A DNA stretch of 9,681 bases from Microcaldota archaeon (GTDB lineage Archaea > Micrarchaeota > Micrarchaeia > Norongarragalinales > Norongarragalinaceae): contig JACROM010000124.1 in NCBI GenBank assembly GCA_016214445.1, positions 1-9,681 of the forward strand. Direction: 5' to 3'. The position numbers and the translations under genes are program-made. The notes under the pieces were generated by a model. It did not search any database. It was not told where the DNA came from and was given only the letters and a program-made list of their open reading frames with translations. Positions 1-6,145 of this stretch are shown here, in pieces; the stretch's first letter is position 1, and every line of letters begins with the position of its first letter.

Positions 1-47
1 ACCGTTTACCGGGATTCAGTTCTTCCTTCCCATACGACGTTTTCCAT

Positions 48-1271
48 TCATCCAACCCTGCACTTTTGAAGCAAAGACTCGACAAAAACCTTTCCCTTTT
101 CCGCTTTTTCCTTGGTTTCCGCCTCGACGTTAACCCTGACTTTGGGTTCGGTCTTCGAAGCCCGCACAAGGAAAGTGAAGTCCTCCATCTCGGCCTTCAC
201 CCCGTCCATCGCATCAACCCTTTCCGCCTTTTCCCTCGCAAGCGACTCCAGTTTGGCGAAGTCAACGGAAAAATGCACTTTGGTAATCAGCGAGACGTTC
301 CTGAATTGTTTTGAAAACCCCAAAAGCTCGCCCGGCTTGAGCGAGGAAAGGAAAGCAGCAGAATAAATCCCGTCCGAATCTGGCATGTGCTTCGCGAAAG
401 AAAAGTGGCCCGAGCGCTCGGCGGCGAAATCAGCACCGCTCTCAAGCATTTTCTCCAGAAGGAAAACATCGCCGACAGGAGTGTACTCGACGTTGAGGCC
501 GGAATTCTCGATGAAACGGAAAACCTCGGCAGGCGTGTCCAAAGTCACCAGAACCTTCGAGCCTTTAGGAAGCCGTGAACAAATGAACGCTGCGCTGAAG
601 GCGCCGTCAATCACTTTTCCCTTATCGACAACCATCGCCCGGTCGGCGTCGCCGTCAAAAGCAAAACCAACCTTGCCGCTCAAAGTCTTCTTCGCCAGCA
701 CGTCAAGCGCGCCCTCCGTCGGTTCTGGCGAATGCTTGGAATAGGAAGGATCTTGCTCGGAAAAAATCGTTTCCGGAAAAATCTTTTTCAAAGCGCACGC
801 AGCCCCTCCGGCCAGGTCGAAAATACCGGATTCAATTGCAGGCAGGGAGGAAACGTAGGATTCAACCAACTCTTGGTTCGGCTGCGGAAGGGGCCGTTTC
901 TTGTTTTCAGCTTTCCTCAATTCAAACTCTCGCTTCACTCCAGCCAACTCGCCCTGAAAAAAACACCTTCTCTCTTTTTTGAACTTGACGCCGTTGTAGC
1001 CCGCCGGGTTGTGGGAAGCAGTAAAGGAAACGCCCAGACTGGAAGAGTTGAAGGCGACTACAGGAGAAGGAACGTTTCCCAAAGACGAAACAACGCCGTC
1101 AAACCCGCCGAGGAAAGCCTCGGCAAGGGAGTCGTTGTGTTCGCGGTAATCCATTCCCAAAACAAGCTTGTCGGAAAAAGCGTTGCAGGCAGCCCCCAAA
1201 CGGAAACAATTAGCTTCAGTAGCGTCCTCGCCGTATTTCCCTCGGCAGTCATACGTCTTGAAGAAGCTCAT
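48..1271 (-). CDS. glmM: Phosphoglucosamine mutase / phosphomannomutase family (GlmM-like), third gene of the UDP-GlcNAc operon
   Basis: This 407-residue cytosolic enzyme belongs to the alpha-D-phosphohexomutase superfamily. All four signatures are visible: the phosphoserine loop TASHNPAGYNG with Ser86, the Mg-binding DGDADR (206-211), the sugar loop ERSGH (285-289), and the phosphate-binding RASKTEP (370-376). The N-terminus FKTYDCRGKYGE resembles the family's YDIRG start. The family does not by itself separate mannose, glucose and glucosamine substrates. Position after glmS and glmU argues for glucosamine-6-phosphate to glucosamine-1-phosphate, which is otherwise the missing step. It is shorter than the usual roughly 445-460 residues, mainly through a trimmed second domain. 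The sugar loop reads AERSGH where GE[QE]SGH is usual. A weak GTGA site lies 4 nt before the ATG, and a T10 tract and duplicated glmU tail lie upstream. The family call is firm; the substrate is inferred from context. Confidence 0.9.
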   Translation of the reverse strand: MSFFKTYDCRGKYGEDATEANCFRLGAACNAFSDKLVLGMDYREHNDSLAEAFLGGFDGVVSSLGNVPSPVVAFNSSSLGVSFTASHNPAGYNGVKFKKERRCFFQGELAGVKREFELRKAENKKRPLPQPNQELVESYVSSLPAIESGIFDLAGGAACALKKIFPETIFSEQDPSYSKHSPEPTEGALDVLAKKTLSGKVGFAFDGDADRAMVVDKGKVIDGAFSAAFICSRLPKGSKVLVTLDTPAEVFRFIENSGLNVEYTPVGDVFLLEKMLESGADFAAERSGHFSFAKHMPDSDGIYSAAFLSSLKPGELLGFSKQFRNVSLITKVHFSVDFAKLESLAREKAERVDAMDGVKAEMEDFTFLVRASKTEPKVRVNVEAETKEKAEKGKVFVESLLQKCRVG

Positions 1272-1345
1272 CCAATCACTTCAAAAAAAAAATGTTTTCG
1301 CCCGTTGAAAACAAAGTCACTCGTCTCCCCTGAAAACCGTCTCAT
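1268..1345 (-). other. Possible 25-residue leader ORF overlapping the glmM start (tentative)
   Basis: An ATG inside the duplicated glmU-tail copy opens a 25-codon frame. Its TGA overlaps the glmM ATG as ATGA, a typical arrangement for translational coupling. The peptide starts MRRFSGETSDF and ends FFFEVIG, the phenylalanines coming from the T10 tract. There is no clear ribosome binding site and no recognisable family, so it may be chance. It is listed because the ATGA overlap could allow re-initiation on glmM. Confidence 0.15.
1283..1292 (-). terminator. T10 tract just upstream of glmM
   Basis: The minus strand carries ten consecutive T residues, 11 nt before the glmM start codon and downstream of the GC-rich hairpin at 1347-1384. 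In archaea, T-tracts on the non-template strand are the main intrinsic termination signal (established knowledge). Its place inside the operon suggests partial termination that would lower glmM output relative to glmS and glmU. That role is inferred; only the tract is seen. Confidence 0.35.
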
Positions 1346-1346
1346 T
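1321..1346 (-). repeat. Displaced 26-bp copy of the glmU 3' end
   Basis: These 26 bases match 1419-1444 exactly, the last codons of glmU. Read on the minus strand the copy still spells NETVFRGDE followed by a TGA, with GAG replacing GAA at the last codon just outside the identical block. Weaker similarity (TTGTTCTCA against TTGTTTTCA) continues past the stop, so the copied unit was probably longer than 26 bp and has diverged. Confidence 0.8.
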
Positions 1347-1384
1347 GGTCGCCCCGGGAGAACCTAGGTTCTCCCTGGCGCGCC
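1347..1384 (-). other. GC-rich hairpin in the glmU-glmM spacer
   Basis: The core is a perfect 20-bp palindrome, GGGAGAACCTAGGTTCTCCC (1356-1375), able to fold as an 8-bp stem with a CTAG loop. CGCC (1350-1353) pairs further with GGCG (1377-1380) across a small internal loop, and GG/CC at the outer ends can add two more pairs. It lies between the two copies of the glmU tail. It could be an RNA processing or stability element, a protein-binding palindrome, or the remnant of an insertion. Confidence 0.6.
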
Positions 1385-1414
1385 CTGCGCCTCGCCCTCT
1401 CCTCTGAGAACAAC

Positions 1415-2650
1415 TCATTCGTCTCCCCTGAAAACCGTCTCATTATCCAAATTATGCTTAACAGAAACACCGGGATAAATCTTGCAGTTATGCCCTATGA
1501 GGATGCCGCAGTTGATGGAACAGTTTACTCCCACCTTCGTTCCGGAACCTATTGCGGCCCCAAGCTTCCTCCGGCCGGAAGCGACCACTCCCTCCTTGAA
1601 CCTCACAGCAACTGGCCCGTTGTCGAAACGCAGGTTCGCTATCATGGTGCCCGCGCCAAGGTTCACGTCCTCGCACAAAACCGAGTCGCCGACATAGGAA
1701 AAGTGGGGGACATTTGCGCGGTTCATTATGACGCTGTTCTTTATCTCGCACGTGCCGACGTGGCAGTTGTCCTCTATGACGGAGCCGGTCCTAATGAAAG
1801 CGTTCGGACCGATGAGGCAGTTCTCTCCTATGTACGCCGGCCCCTCAACTCTCGTACCAGCCTTGATTATGCTTCCCTTGCCCAAAAACAGTTTGCCATC
1901 CACTACTGCTCCAGGCTCTACGGTTCCCTCCCTGCGGTCCTCCATCAGGTTCTCAAGGGCGTGGATGTTGATGTCCAAGTGGTTCCAGAAGTAAGTCATC
2001 TCGCTCCTGTAACCGGAATACTCGACGAAGCGGACGTCGTTCTTTGAAGCGAAGGCGTTGTAGGCGTCGGTCAGCTCGTACTCGCCGCGCGGCGAAAGCT
2101 CCACCTTCTCAAGCAAGTCGAAGAACTCCTTGGGAAAAAAATTGTTGCCCAAGGCAAAGTACCCTGGCGACGCCTCCTTCGGCTTCTCCACCACCCTCTT
2201 GATCAACATGGACTGGACGTCGAAAACGCCCCACTGCCTCGCGTCCTCCACGTACTGGCCGACACCGAAAGGCTTGCCCTTGGAAGCTTCCTCGTCAAGC
2301 AGCTTGAACAGGGAGGGGTCGGCAAAACTGTCGGCGTTGAAGGTCACGAAGTCACCGTCCACGAAAGGCTTTGCCTGAAGCAACGCATTGGCAGTTCCTT
2401 TCTGCTCCTCCTGTTCCGCAAAGACTATCTTGTCCGAATACTTGCCGTTCGAAAAATGGTCTATCACCATCTCCTTCTTGTACCCTACCACAACAACTAC
2501 CTTGGACGCGTTCGGCAGGATGCGGTCAAGGTTCCATTCGAGCAAAGGCTTGCCCAGCACGCGGATCATGCACTTCGGGAGCGCCTCGCCAACAGGCCAC
2601 AACCGCCTGCCTCGGCCTGCAGCCAAAATAACGTAAGTCGGCTTAACCAT
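1415..2650 (-). CDS. glmU: Bifunctional GlcNAc-1-P uridylyltransferase / GlcN-1-P acetyltransferase (archaeal GlmU, ST0452 type)
   Basis: The 411-residue protein has two domains. The N-terminal nucleotidyltransferase shows LAAGRGRRLWP with a conserved PK downstream, NADS (about 105-108) at the metal-binding position, the EKP motif (about 156) and SPRGEYELTDAY. From about residue 245 it becomes a left-handed beta-helix of hexapeptide repeats. The acetyltransferase motifs NVPHFSYVGDS, GAGTMIANLRFD and SGRRKLGAAIG match the archaeal enzyme from Sulfolobus tokodaii; His316, Tyr319, Asn339 and Lys362 (counted from this start) correspond to its catalytic region by recollection of the family. It would acetylate glucosamine-1-phosphate and couple it to UTP, giving UDP-GlcNAc. 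The ATG at 2650 is preferred over an in-frame GTG at 2659 because GGTGA lies exactly 5 nt upstream of it. Its last codons are duplicated downstream. Confidence 0.92.
   Translation of the reverse strand: MVKPTYVILAAGRGRRLWPVGEALPKCMIRVLGKPLLEWNLDRILPNASKVVVVVGYKKEMVIDHFSNGKYSDKIVFAEQEEQKGTANALLQAKPFVDGDFVTFNADSFADPSLFKLLDEEASKGKPFGVGQYVEDARQWGVFDVQSMLIKRVVEKPKEASPGYFALGNNFFPKEFFDLLEKVELSPRGEYELTDAYNAFASKNDVRFVEYSGYRSEMTYFWNHLDINIHALENLMEDRREGTVEPGAVVDGKLFLGKGSIIKAGTRVEGPAYIGENCLIGPNAFIRTGSVIEDNCHVGTCEIKNSVIMNRANVPHFSYVGDSVLCEDVNLGAGTMIANLRFDNGPVAVRFKEGVVASGRRKLGAAIGSGTKVGVNCSINCGILIGHNCKIYPGVSVKHNLDNETVFRGDE
1419..1444 (-). repeat. Parent copy of the 26-bp repeat, inside the 3' end of glmU
   Basis: This is the in-gene copy encoding the C-terminal residues of GlmU just before its TGA. 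It is identical over 26 bp to 1321-1346, with an offset of 98 nt. Confidence 0.8.
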
Positions 2651-2655
2651 GAAAA

Positions 2656-2660
2656 TCACC
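2656..2660 (-). promoter_or_regulatory. Ribosome binding site of glmU, overlapping the glmS stop codon
   Basis: The minus strand reads GGTGA, then TTTTC, then ATG. The TGA of this site is the glmS stop codon, and the preceding AGG is the last glmS codon. This fixes the glmU start at 2650 and implies tight translational coupling of glmU to glmS. Confidence 0.8.
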
Positions 2661-5600
2661 TAACCGTTACAGATTTGGCCAAATTGCGGCAACAATCGAC
2701 ATCAGCGCCACGAAACACTGCAGAATAATAAGCGAGCAGTTGAAGCGGAACAATACTCAACAAAGGGTAGAACAAGGGCTCCATTTCTGGCAATTCAATC
2801 CAAACATCGTATGCGTCATTGGGCATGTTGCTTACCCCGATTAATTTTGCGCCCCTTGTTTTTGTTTCCAAGCCATTTCCAAGAGTATCTGCAAAAGTGT
2901 AATCCTTAGGGTTAATTAAAACAACAGGGGTGCCCTTCTCAACTAACGCCAGCGTACCGTGCTTTAGTTCACCAGCGGGCATTCCCTCCGCATGAATATA
3001 CGAAACCTCTTTCAGTTTTAGAGCGCCTTCCAAAGCAACAGGAAAGTTTACGCCCCGCGCAATATAATAGATGTGCTCTTTTTCCTTCCAATCATTCGCT
3101 AATACTTTTGCCTGAACTTGCCACTTAGGCATGTACGCTGAAATCTGGTGCGCAATCTTTTTCAAACTAGAGGAACACTCGCCAACTGTTCCAACCAAAG
3201 CATGCGCAACAATAAAAAGAAGAGACAGCTGAGCCGCGAATGCCTTAGTAGAAGCAACCGCTATTTCAGGACCGCAATTCAGATACAGACTAACATCACT
3301 CATACGGTCTATGGAAGAACCAACAACGTTCACAATCGAGGCAATTTTAGCTCCCTTTGCCTTAGCTTTCCTCAAACCTACCAAGACATCGGCTGTTTCT
3401 CCGCTTTGCGAAATTGGTATAATCAAAGTGCCGTTGGTACAATGGTCTGCAAAATAATCAAATTCTGAAGCAATGTACACTTCCGCAGCTTTTCCTGCCA
3501 ACTGATTGAACGCATACCGGCCAATCAACGCAGCATGGCGGGACGTGCCGCAAGCAACAAACTTCACGTCTTTACTCGCCTTCAGAAGGCGCACAAAAGC
3601 CTCTAGTTTTTGCGGATCCTGAGCAAACGCGCTCTTTATCGCTAGAGGCTGTTCTAGAATTTCCTTAATCATGAAGTGCTCGTGCTCTCCTTTGCTTGCT
3701 TGTTCAGCATGCCAGTCAATCAATCTCGTTTGTTTTTGAAGTATCTCGCCAGACTTAGTACTCACAACGTAAACATCCTTGCGGCCAATAACCGCCATTT
3801 CATGGTCCTCTAAAAAAACCGCCCTCCTAGTATGGGCAAGAAAAGGAGTCGCATCGGAGGCAGCAAAAAATTCTCCATCACCCGAGCCAATTACGAGAGG
3901 GCTCTCGTTACGAACAGCGACAAGTTTATCTGGTTCTTTTGCTGACACAGCTAAAACCGCAAAACTCCCTTTTAGTTGTTTTACTGCCTCGCCAACCCTT
4001 TTTTCTAACGGTCCGCTCTGTTCTTCAAGCAAGTGTGCCAAAACCTCAGTGTCGGTCTGGGACTTGAAAGCATGACCCCTTTCCGCCAAGCCTTTCTTCA
4101 GTTCCTGATAGTTCTCTATGATGCCGTTGTGCACCACCGCTATCTCGCCTTTGCAGTCAGTATGCGGATGAGCGTTTTCTTTCGTCACGCCCCCGTGGGT
4201 TGCCCATCTTGAATTATGCGATATGAGTCCGTTCGCCACGAAATTGTTATCCTGTGGAACGTGCAAATCATAGACCCATGCAGTATCTGAAGGAATACGG
4301 GCCTTTTGCACAAGACGTTGGAAAAACACGTGGCTGTCCACGTAGCGTTGGAGTTGCATTTGGCCCTCTTCCGTGAGCATCGCCTGCGCTTCGGCAAAGG
4401 ATGAGTTGGCCATGACTGATTTGCCTTTGAACCGGTGCTTGCACAGCGCCCACTCGCGCAGTTCCGACCAAGTGAATGGGATTTTGAAACTGCGACGGGA
4501 TCCTTTGTAGGTTGATTTGATGAGGCTTTGCAACTTTGTTGCTTTTGCGTAGCTGTTGAACCCGATGTTCCTCAGGAAAGCATCAAACCCTTCAGGGTGG
4601 CTGACGTATATTCCGAACGAAGGGCCCCATTGCGTGGATTGTTCCTGCAACGAACTAAGGATGCTTGAACGCATGAGCAAAAGCTGCACGATGTGAATGA
4701 CGTCGTGGTTGTTCATTCGGATGGAGACTTGCCGGGACTTCGTGTTAACGCAGCCCTCGGCATCGAATAATCCGCGGAGGAATGCGTTTGTCTCCCGCAA
4801 GCTCGTGCGCCCCACGATGGGCGGAATGGTCTTTTCGCGCCTTCGCCGGGTCAATTCGACGAAGTTTTTCCGCAACCAGTCGCAAACGTCCCGGCTGTTG
4901 ATTTCCAGCAGGTGGGCGTTGGCTTCAGGCACCTTTACGATGCGTCCGCGGATATGGAACAGTTTCCAAGCCAATTCGTTGTAGTGGGCCAAGAGGTTCG
5001 GATCGGCATCTTTGAAACGGATGGAACGTTCGTTCACGATCCCATCTCCCAACAGGTATCCGAGGAAGTCCATAAGCTCGGGACACGTCTGATTCGGAAA
5101 ATCAGTGAACTTTCCATGGATTGAATTGACCGGAGTGAATGCGTTAAGATCCGCGCCCAATTCCAAAGCGATTTTTTTCAAGTGGTCTTCCCGCAGGTTC
5201 CGGTCCTGTTTTTTCAAGTGCTCCAATACACTTTGGTTCACTCCAGTCAGCATGGCCAGCTGTTTGAGCGTCAGTCCGCGCATTTTGAGCAGCGTCCTTA
5301 GTTGATCCCAAGCCTCGCGGGATACGCGATAGTACCTTTTGGCATCAACGGATTCCAGCGGCTGCGGCGCACCTTCGAATGGGAGCGTCTGGCAGCACAG
5401 CATCAAATCGCCGACTTCGAGTTCCTCTGCAGTTTTCTCCAGGATGCTGCCGTTTTCAAAAACGAACATGCGATGGTTCGGGGTGCACTTCAAGGAAAAC
5501 GAGTCGGTCTTCAGTCGGATGAGTTCAGCTGGCGCCGGATGTTTTCCACCGGAGGACCCGTGTTTTGAGAAACGGAGGTCCTTAAATGAAAGTGCCAACA

Positions 5601-5886
5601 TCGGCTCATCCGCCACTTGGCTGATCTTACGGACTTCCCCGTTTGCCAATTGTACGAACGTATCCGGATGGAGGCAGTGGCTTATGCCCATGGTGCCCGG
5701 AACCCCGCTTAACGCCTCGCGTTCCTCAACTTCGCGTATTTTTCCAGGACCCTTGCGGATATGCAAACCATCGGCTATCGTTGCAATGCCGACAGAATCG
5801 TACCCCCTATACTCCAGCTTCTTCAAGCCTTCCAACAACAGGGGCCCCGCTTCCCTCGGCCCGATATAACCAAAAATTCCACACAT
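2656..5886 (-). CDS. glmS: Glutamine-fructose-6-phosphate aminotransferase (isomerizing), interrupted by an intein
   Basis: The 1076-residue precursor is a typical GlmS of about 588 residues once a 488-residue intein (71-558) is removed. The N-terminal MCGIFGYIG carries the Cys2 glutaminase nucleophile. After the intein, SRWATHGGVTKENAHPH and HNGIIENY complete the class II amidotransferase domain. The C-terminal half has two SIS sugar-isomerase domains: CGTSRHAALIGRYA, ISQSGETADVL, CGPEIAVASTKAF and the second-domain EGALKLKEVSYIHAEG. It ends with the RNLAKSVTV tail that reaches the active site. The enzyme makes glucosamine-6-phosphate from fructose-6-phosphate and glutamine, the first committed step of the pathway completed by the two downstream genes. 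The tail reads DVDCCRNLAK where DVD.PRNLAK is usual. Sampled lines of the C-terminal extein are near 45% GC against about 54% for the intein. Only a loose GGTTGAT precedes the ATG. Confidence 0.97.
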   Translation of the reverse strand: MCGIFGYIGPREAGPLLLEGLKKLEYRGYDSVGIATIADGLHIRKGPGKIREVEEREALSGVPGTMGISHCLHPDTFVQLANGEVRKISQVADEPMLALSFKDLRFSKHGSSGGKHPAPAELIRLKTDSFSLKCTPNHRMFVFENGSILEKTAEELEVGDLMLCCQTLPFEGAPQPLESVDAKRYYRVSREAWDQLRTLLKMRGLTLKQLAMLTGVNQSVLEHLKKQDRNLREDHLKKIALELGADLNAFTPVNSIHGKFTDFPNQTCPELMDFLGYLLGDGIVNERSIRFKDADPNLLAHYNELAWKLFHIRGRIVKVPEANAHLLEINSRDVCDWLRKNFVELTRRRREKTIPPIVGRTSLRETNAFLRGLFDAEGCVNTKSRQVSIRMNNHDVIHIVQLLLMRSSILSSLQEQSTQWGPSFGIYVSHPEGFDAFLRNIGFNSYAKATKLQSLIKSTYKGSRRSFKIPFTWSELREWALCKHRFKGKSVMANSSFAEAQAMLTEEGQMQLQRYVDSHVFFQRLVQKARIPSDTAWVYDLHVPQDNNFVANGLISHNSRWATHGGVTKENAHPHTDCKGEIAVVHNGIIENYQELKKGLAERGHAFKSQTDTEVLAHLLEEQSGPLEKRVGEAVKQLKGSFAVLAVSAKEPDKLVAVRNESPLVIGSGDGEFFAASDATPFLAHTRRAVFLEDHEMAVIGRKDVYVVSTKSGEILQKQTRLIDWHAEQASKGEHEHFMIKEILEQPLAIKSAFAQDPQKLEAFVRLLKASKDVKFVACGTSRHAALIGRYAFNQLAGKAAEVYIASEFDYFADHCTNGTLIIPISQSGETADVLVGLRKAKAKGAKIASIVNVVGSSIDRMSDVSLYLNCGPEIAVASTKAFAAQLSLLFIVAHALVGTVGECSSSLKKIAHQISAYMPKWQVQAKVLANDWKEKEHIYYIARGVNFPVALEGALKLKEVSYIHAEGMPAGELKHGTLALVEKGTPVVLINPKDYTFADTLGNGLETKTRGAKLIGVSNMPNDAYDVWIELPEMEPLFYPLLSIVPLQLLAYYSAVFRGADVDCCRNLAKSVTVR
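4213..5676 (-). mobile_element. Intein in GlmS: class 1 splicing domain with an HTH and a LAGLIDADG homing endonuclease
   Basis: Precursor residues 71-558 break the GlmS sequence between GISH and SRWATHG. Splicing residues are complete: Cys71 in block A (CLHPDTFVQL), Thr135 and His138 in block B (CTPNHRMFVF), block F VYDLHVPQDNNFVANG, and the terminal His557-Asn558 with Ser559 as the +1 nucleophile. Between the splicing halves, residues about 187-250 resemble an XRE-type helix-turn-helix (GLTLKQLAMLTGVNQSVL). They are followed by two LAGLIDADG-like motifs, FLGYLLGDG (acidic residue Asp281) and FLRGLFDAEG (Glu377). Both motifs keep an acidic residue, so the endonuclease may be active. An intein in archaeal GlmS has a precedent in Methanocaldococcus jannaschii MJ1420; whether the insertion point is the same cannot be checked here. 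Splicing must occur before glutamine hydrolysis is possible. Confidence 0.95.
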
Positions 5887-6028
5887 CTTTCAATCAACCA
5901 AAACAACTTTTATTCAACCAACAACTCAAACACACAAACTATCAAACACATAAACAACCAAAACAATTATTCAAACAAAAACAACAACTATAAAAACCAA
6001 CCCAAATCAACCAAATTACAAAATAAAT
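5887..6028 (-). promoter_or_regulatory. Cytosine-free 5' leader of glmS
   Basis: The plus strand has no G from 5887 to 6028, so a glmS transcript would have a leader of about 150 nt made almost only of U, A and G. It contains two imperfect copies of a roughly 60-nt unit; on the plus strand CAACCAAAACAA starts at both 5895 and 5955. Such a leader should be largely single-stranded. No hairpin, no ribozyme and no known glmS-type riboswitch is visible. A role in RNA-binding-protein control or ribosome loading is only inferred. Confidence 0.5.
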
Positions 6029-6040
6029 GAAAAACTGAAA

Positions 6041-6069
6041 GTAAAGTATTCTTTACATCGGTATTTAAA
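6041..6069 (-). promoter_or_regulatory. Putative glmS promoter (TATA-like box) with a small inverted repeat downstream
   Basis: On the minus strand TTTAAATA occupies 6069-6062, which would place transcription start near 6040. Between box and start lies GTAAAG-TATT-CTTTAC (6041-6056, plus-strand reading), a 6-bp-arm inverted repeat in the usual place for a repressor operator. The promoter is predicted from spacing and sequence only. Confidence 0.45.
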
Positions 6070-6115
6070 CACCACCCAAACACCGGTTAAACAAGGAAGG
6101 GCAGAAACATAGGAT

Positions 6116-6145
6116 TTTAAATAAAACCATAAGCATATTATGGTT
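6116..6145 (+). promoter_or_regulatory. Putative promoter and operator of the ArsR-like regulator gene
   Basis: A TATA-like TTTAAATA (6116-6123) is followed at once by an inverted repeat: AACCATAA (6125-6132), spacer GCATA, TTATGGTT (6138-6145). The right arm contains the ATG at 6140. With such a short distance from TATA box to start codon the mRNA would be nearly leaderless. An operator straddling the start of an HTH regulator's own gene points to autorepression, and possibly co-control of divergent glmS. Confidence 0.5.

Noticed and set aside
6..47. 13-codon frame after the glmM stop on the minus strand (MENVVWEGRTESR)
   Set aside because: Too short to support, no ribosome binding site, and the window ends just beyond it.
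732..1367. 211-codon open frame on the plus strand opposite glmM
   Set aside because: It lies wholly antisense to a strongly supported mutase gene, shows no recognisable domain, and runs into the repeat/hairpin spacer. It is best explained as a shadow frame.
1454..2047. 197-codon plus-strand frame opposite glmU
   Set aside because: Antisense to the hexapeptide-repeat coding region, whose periodic codons easily leave the opposite strand open. No family resemblance.
2651..2659. In-frame GTG start giving glmU three extra residues
   Set aside because: The GTG is inside the GGTGA ribosome binding site that serves the ATG at 2650 with 5-nt spacing.
5761..6030. Plus-strand frame rich in Asn, Gln, Lys and Thr across the glmS leader
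   Set aside because: Low-complexity translation of G-free DNA that also overlaps the glmS coding region; no start context and no domain.
5887..6040. glmS ribozyme, GlcN6P riboswitch or G-quadruplex in the glmS leader
   Set aside because: The leader lacks C and cannot form the paired core of the bacterial ribozyme; G runs are too few and short for a convincing quadruplex.
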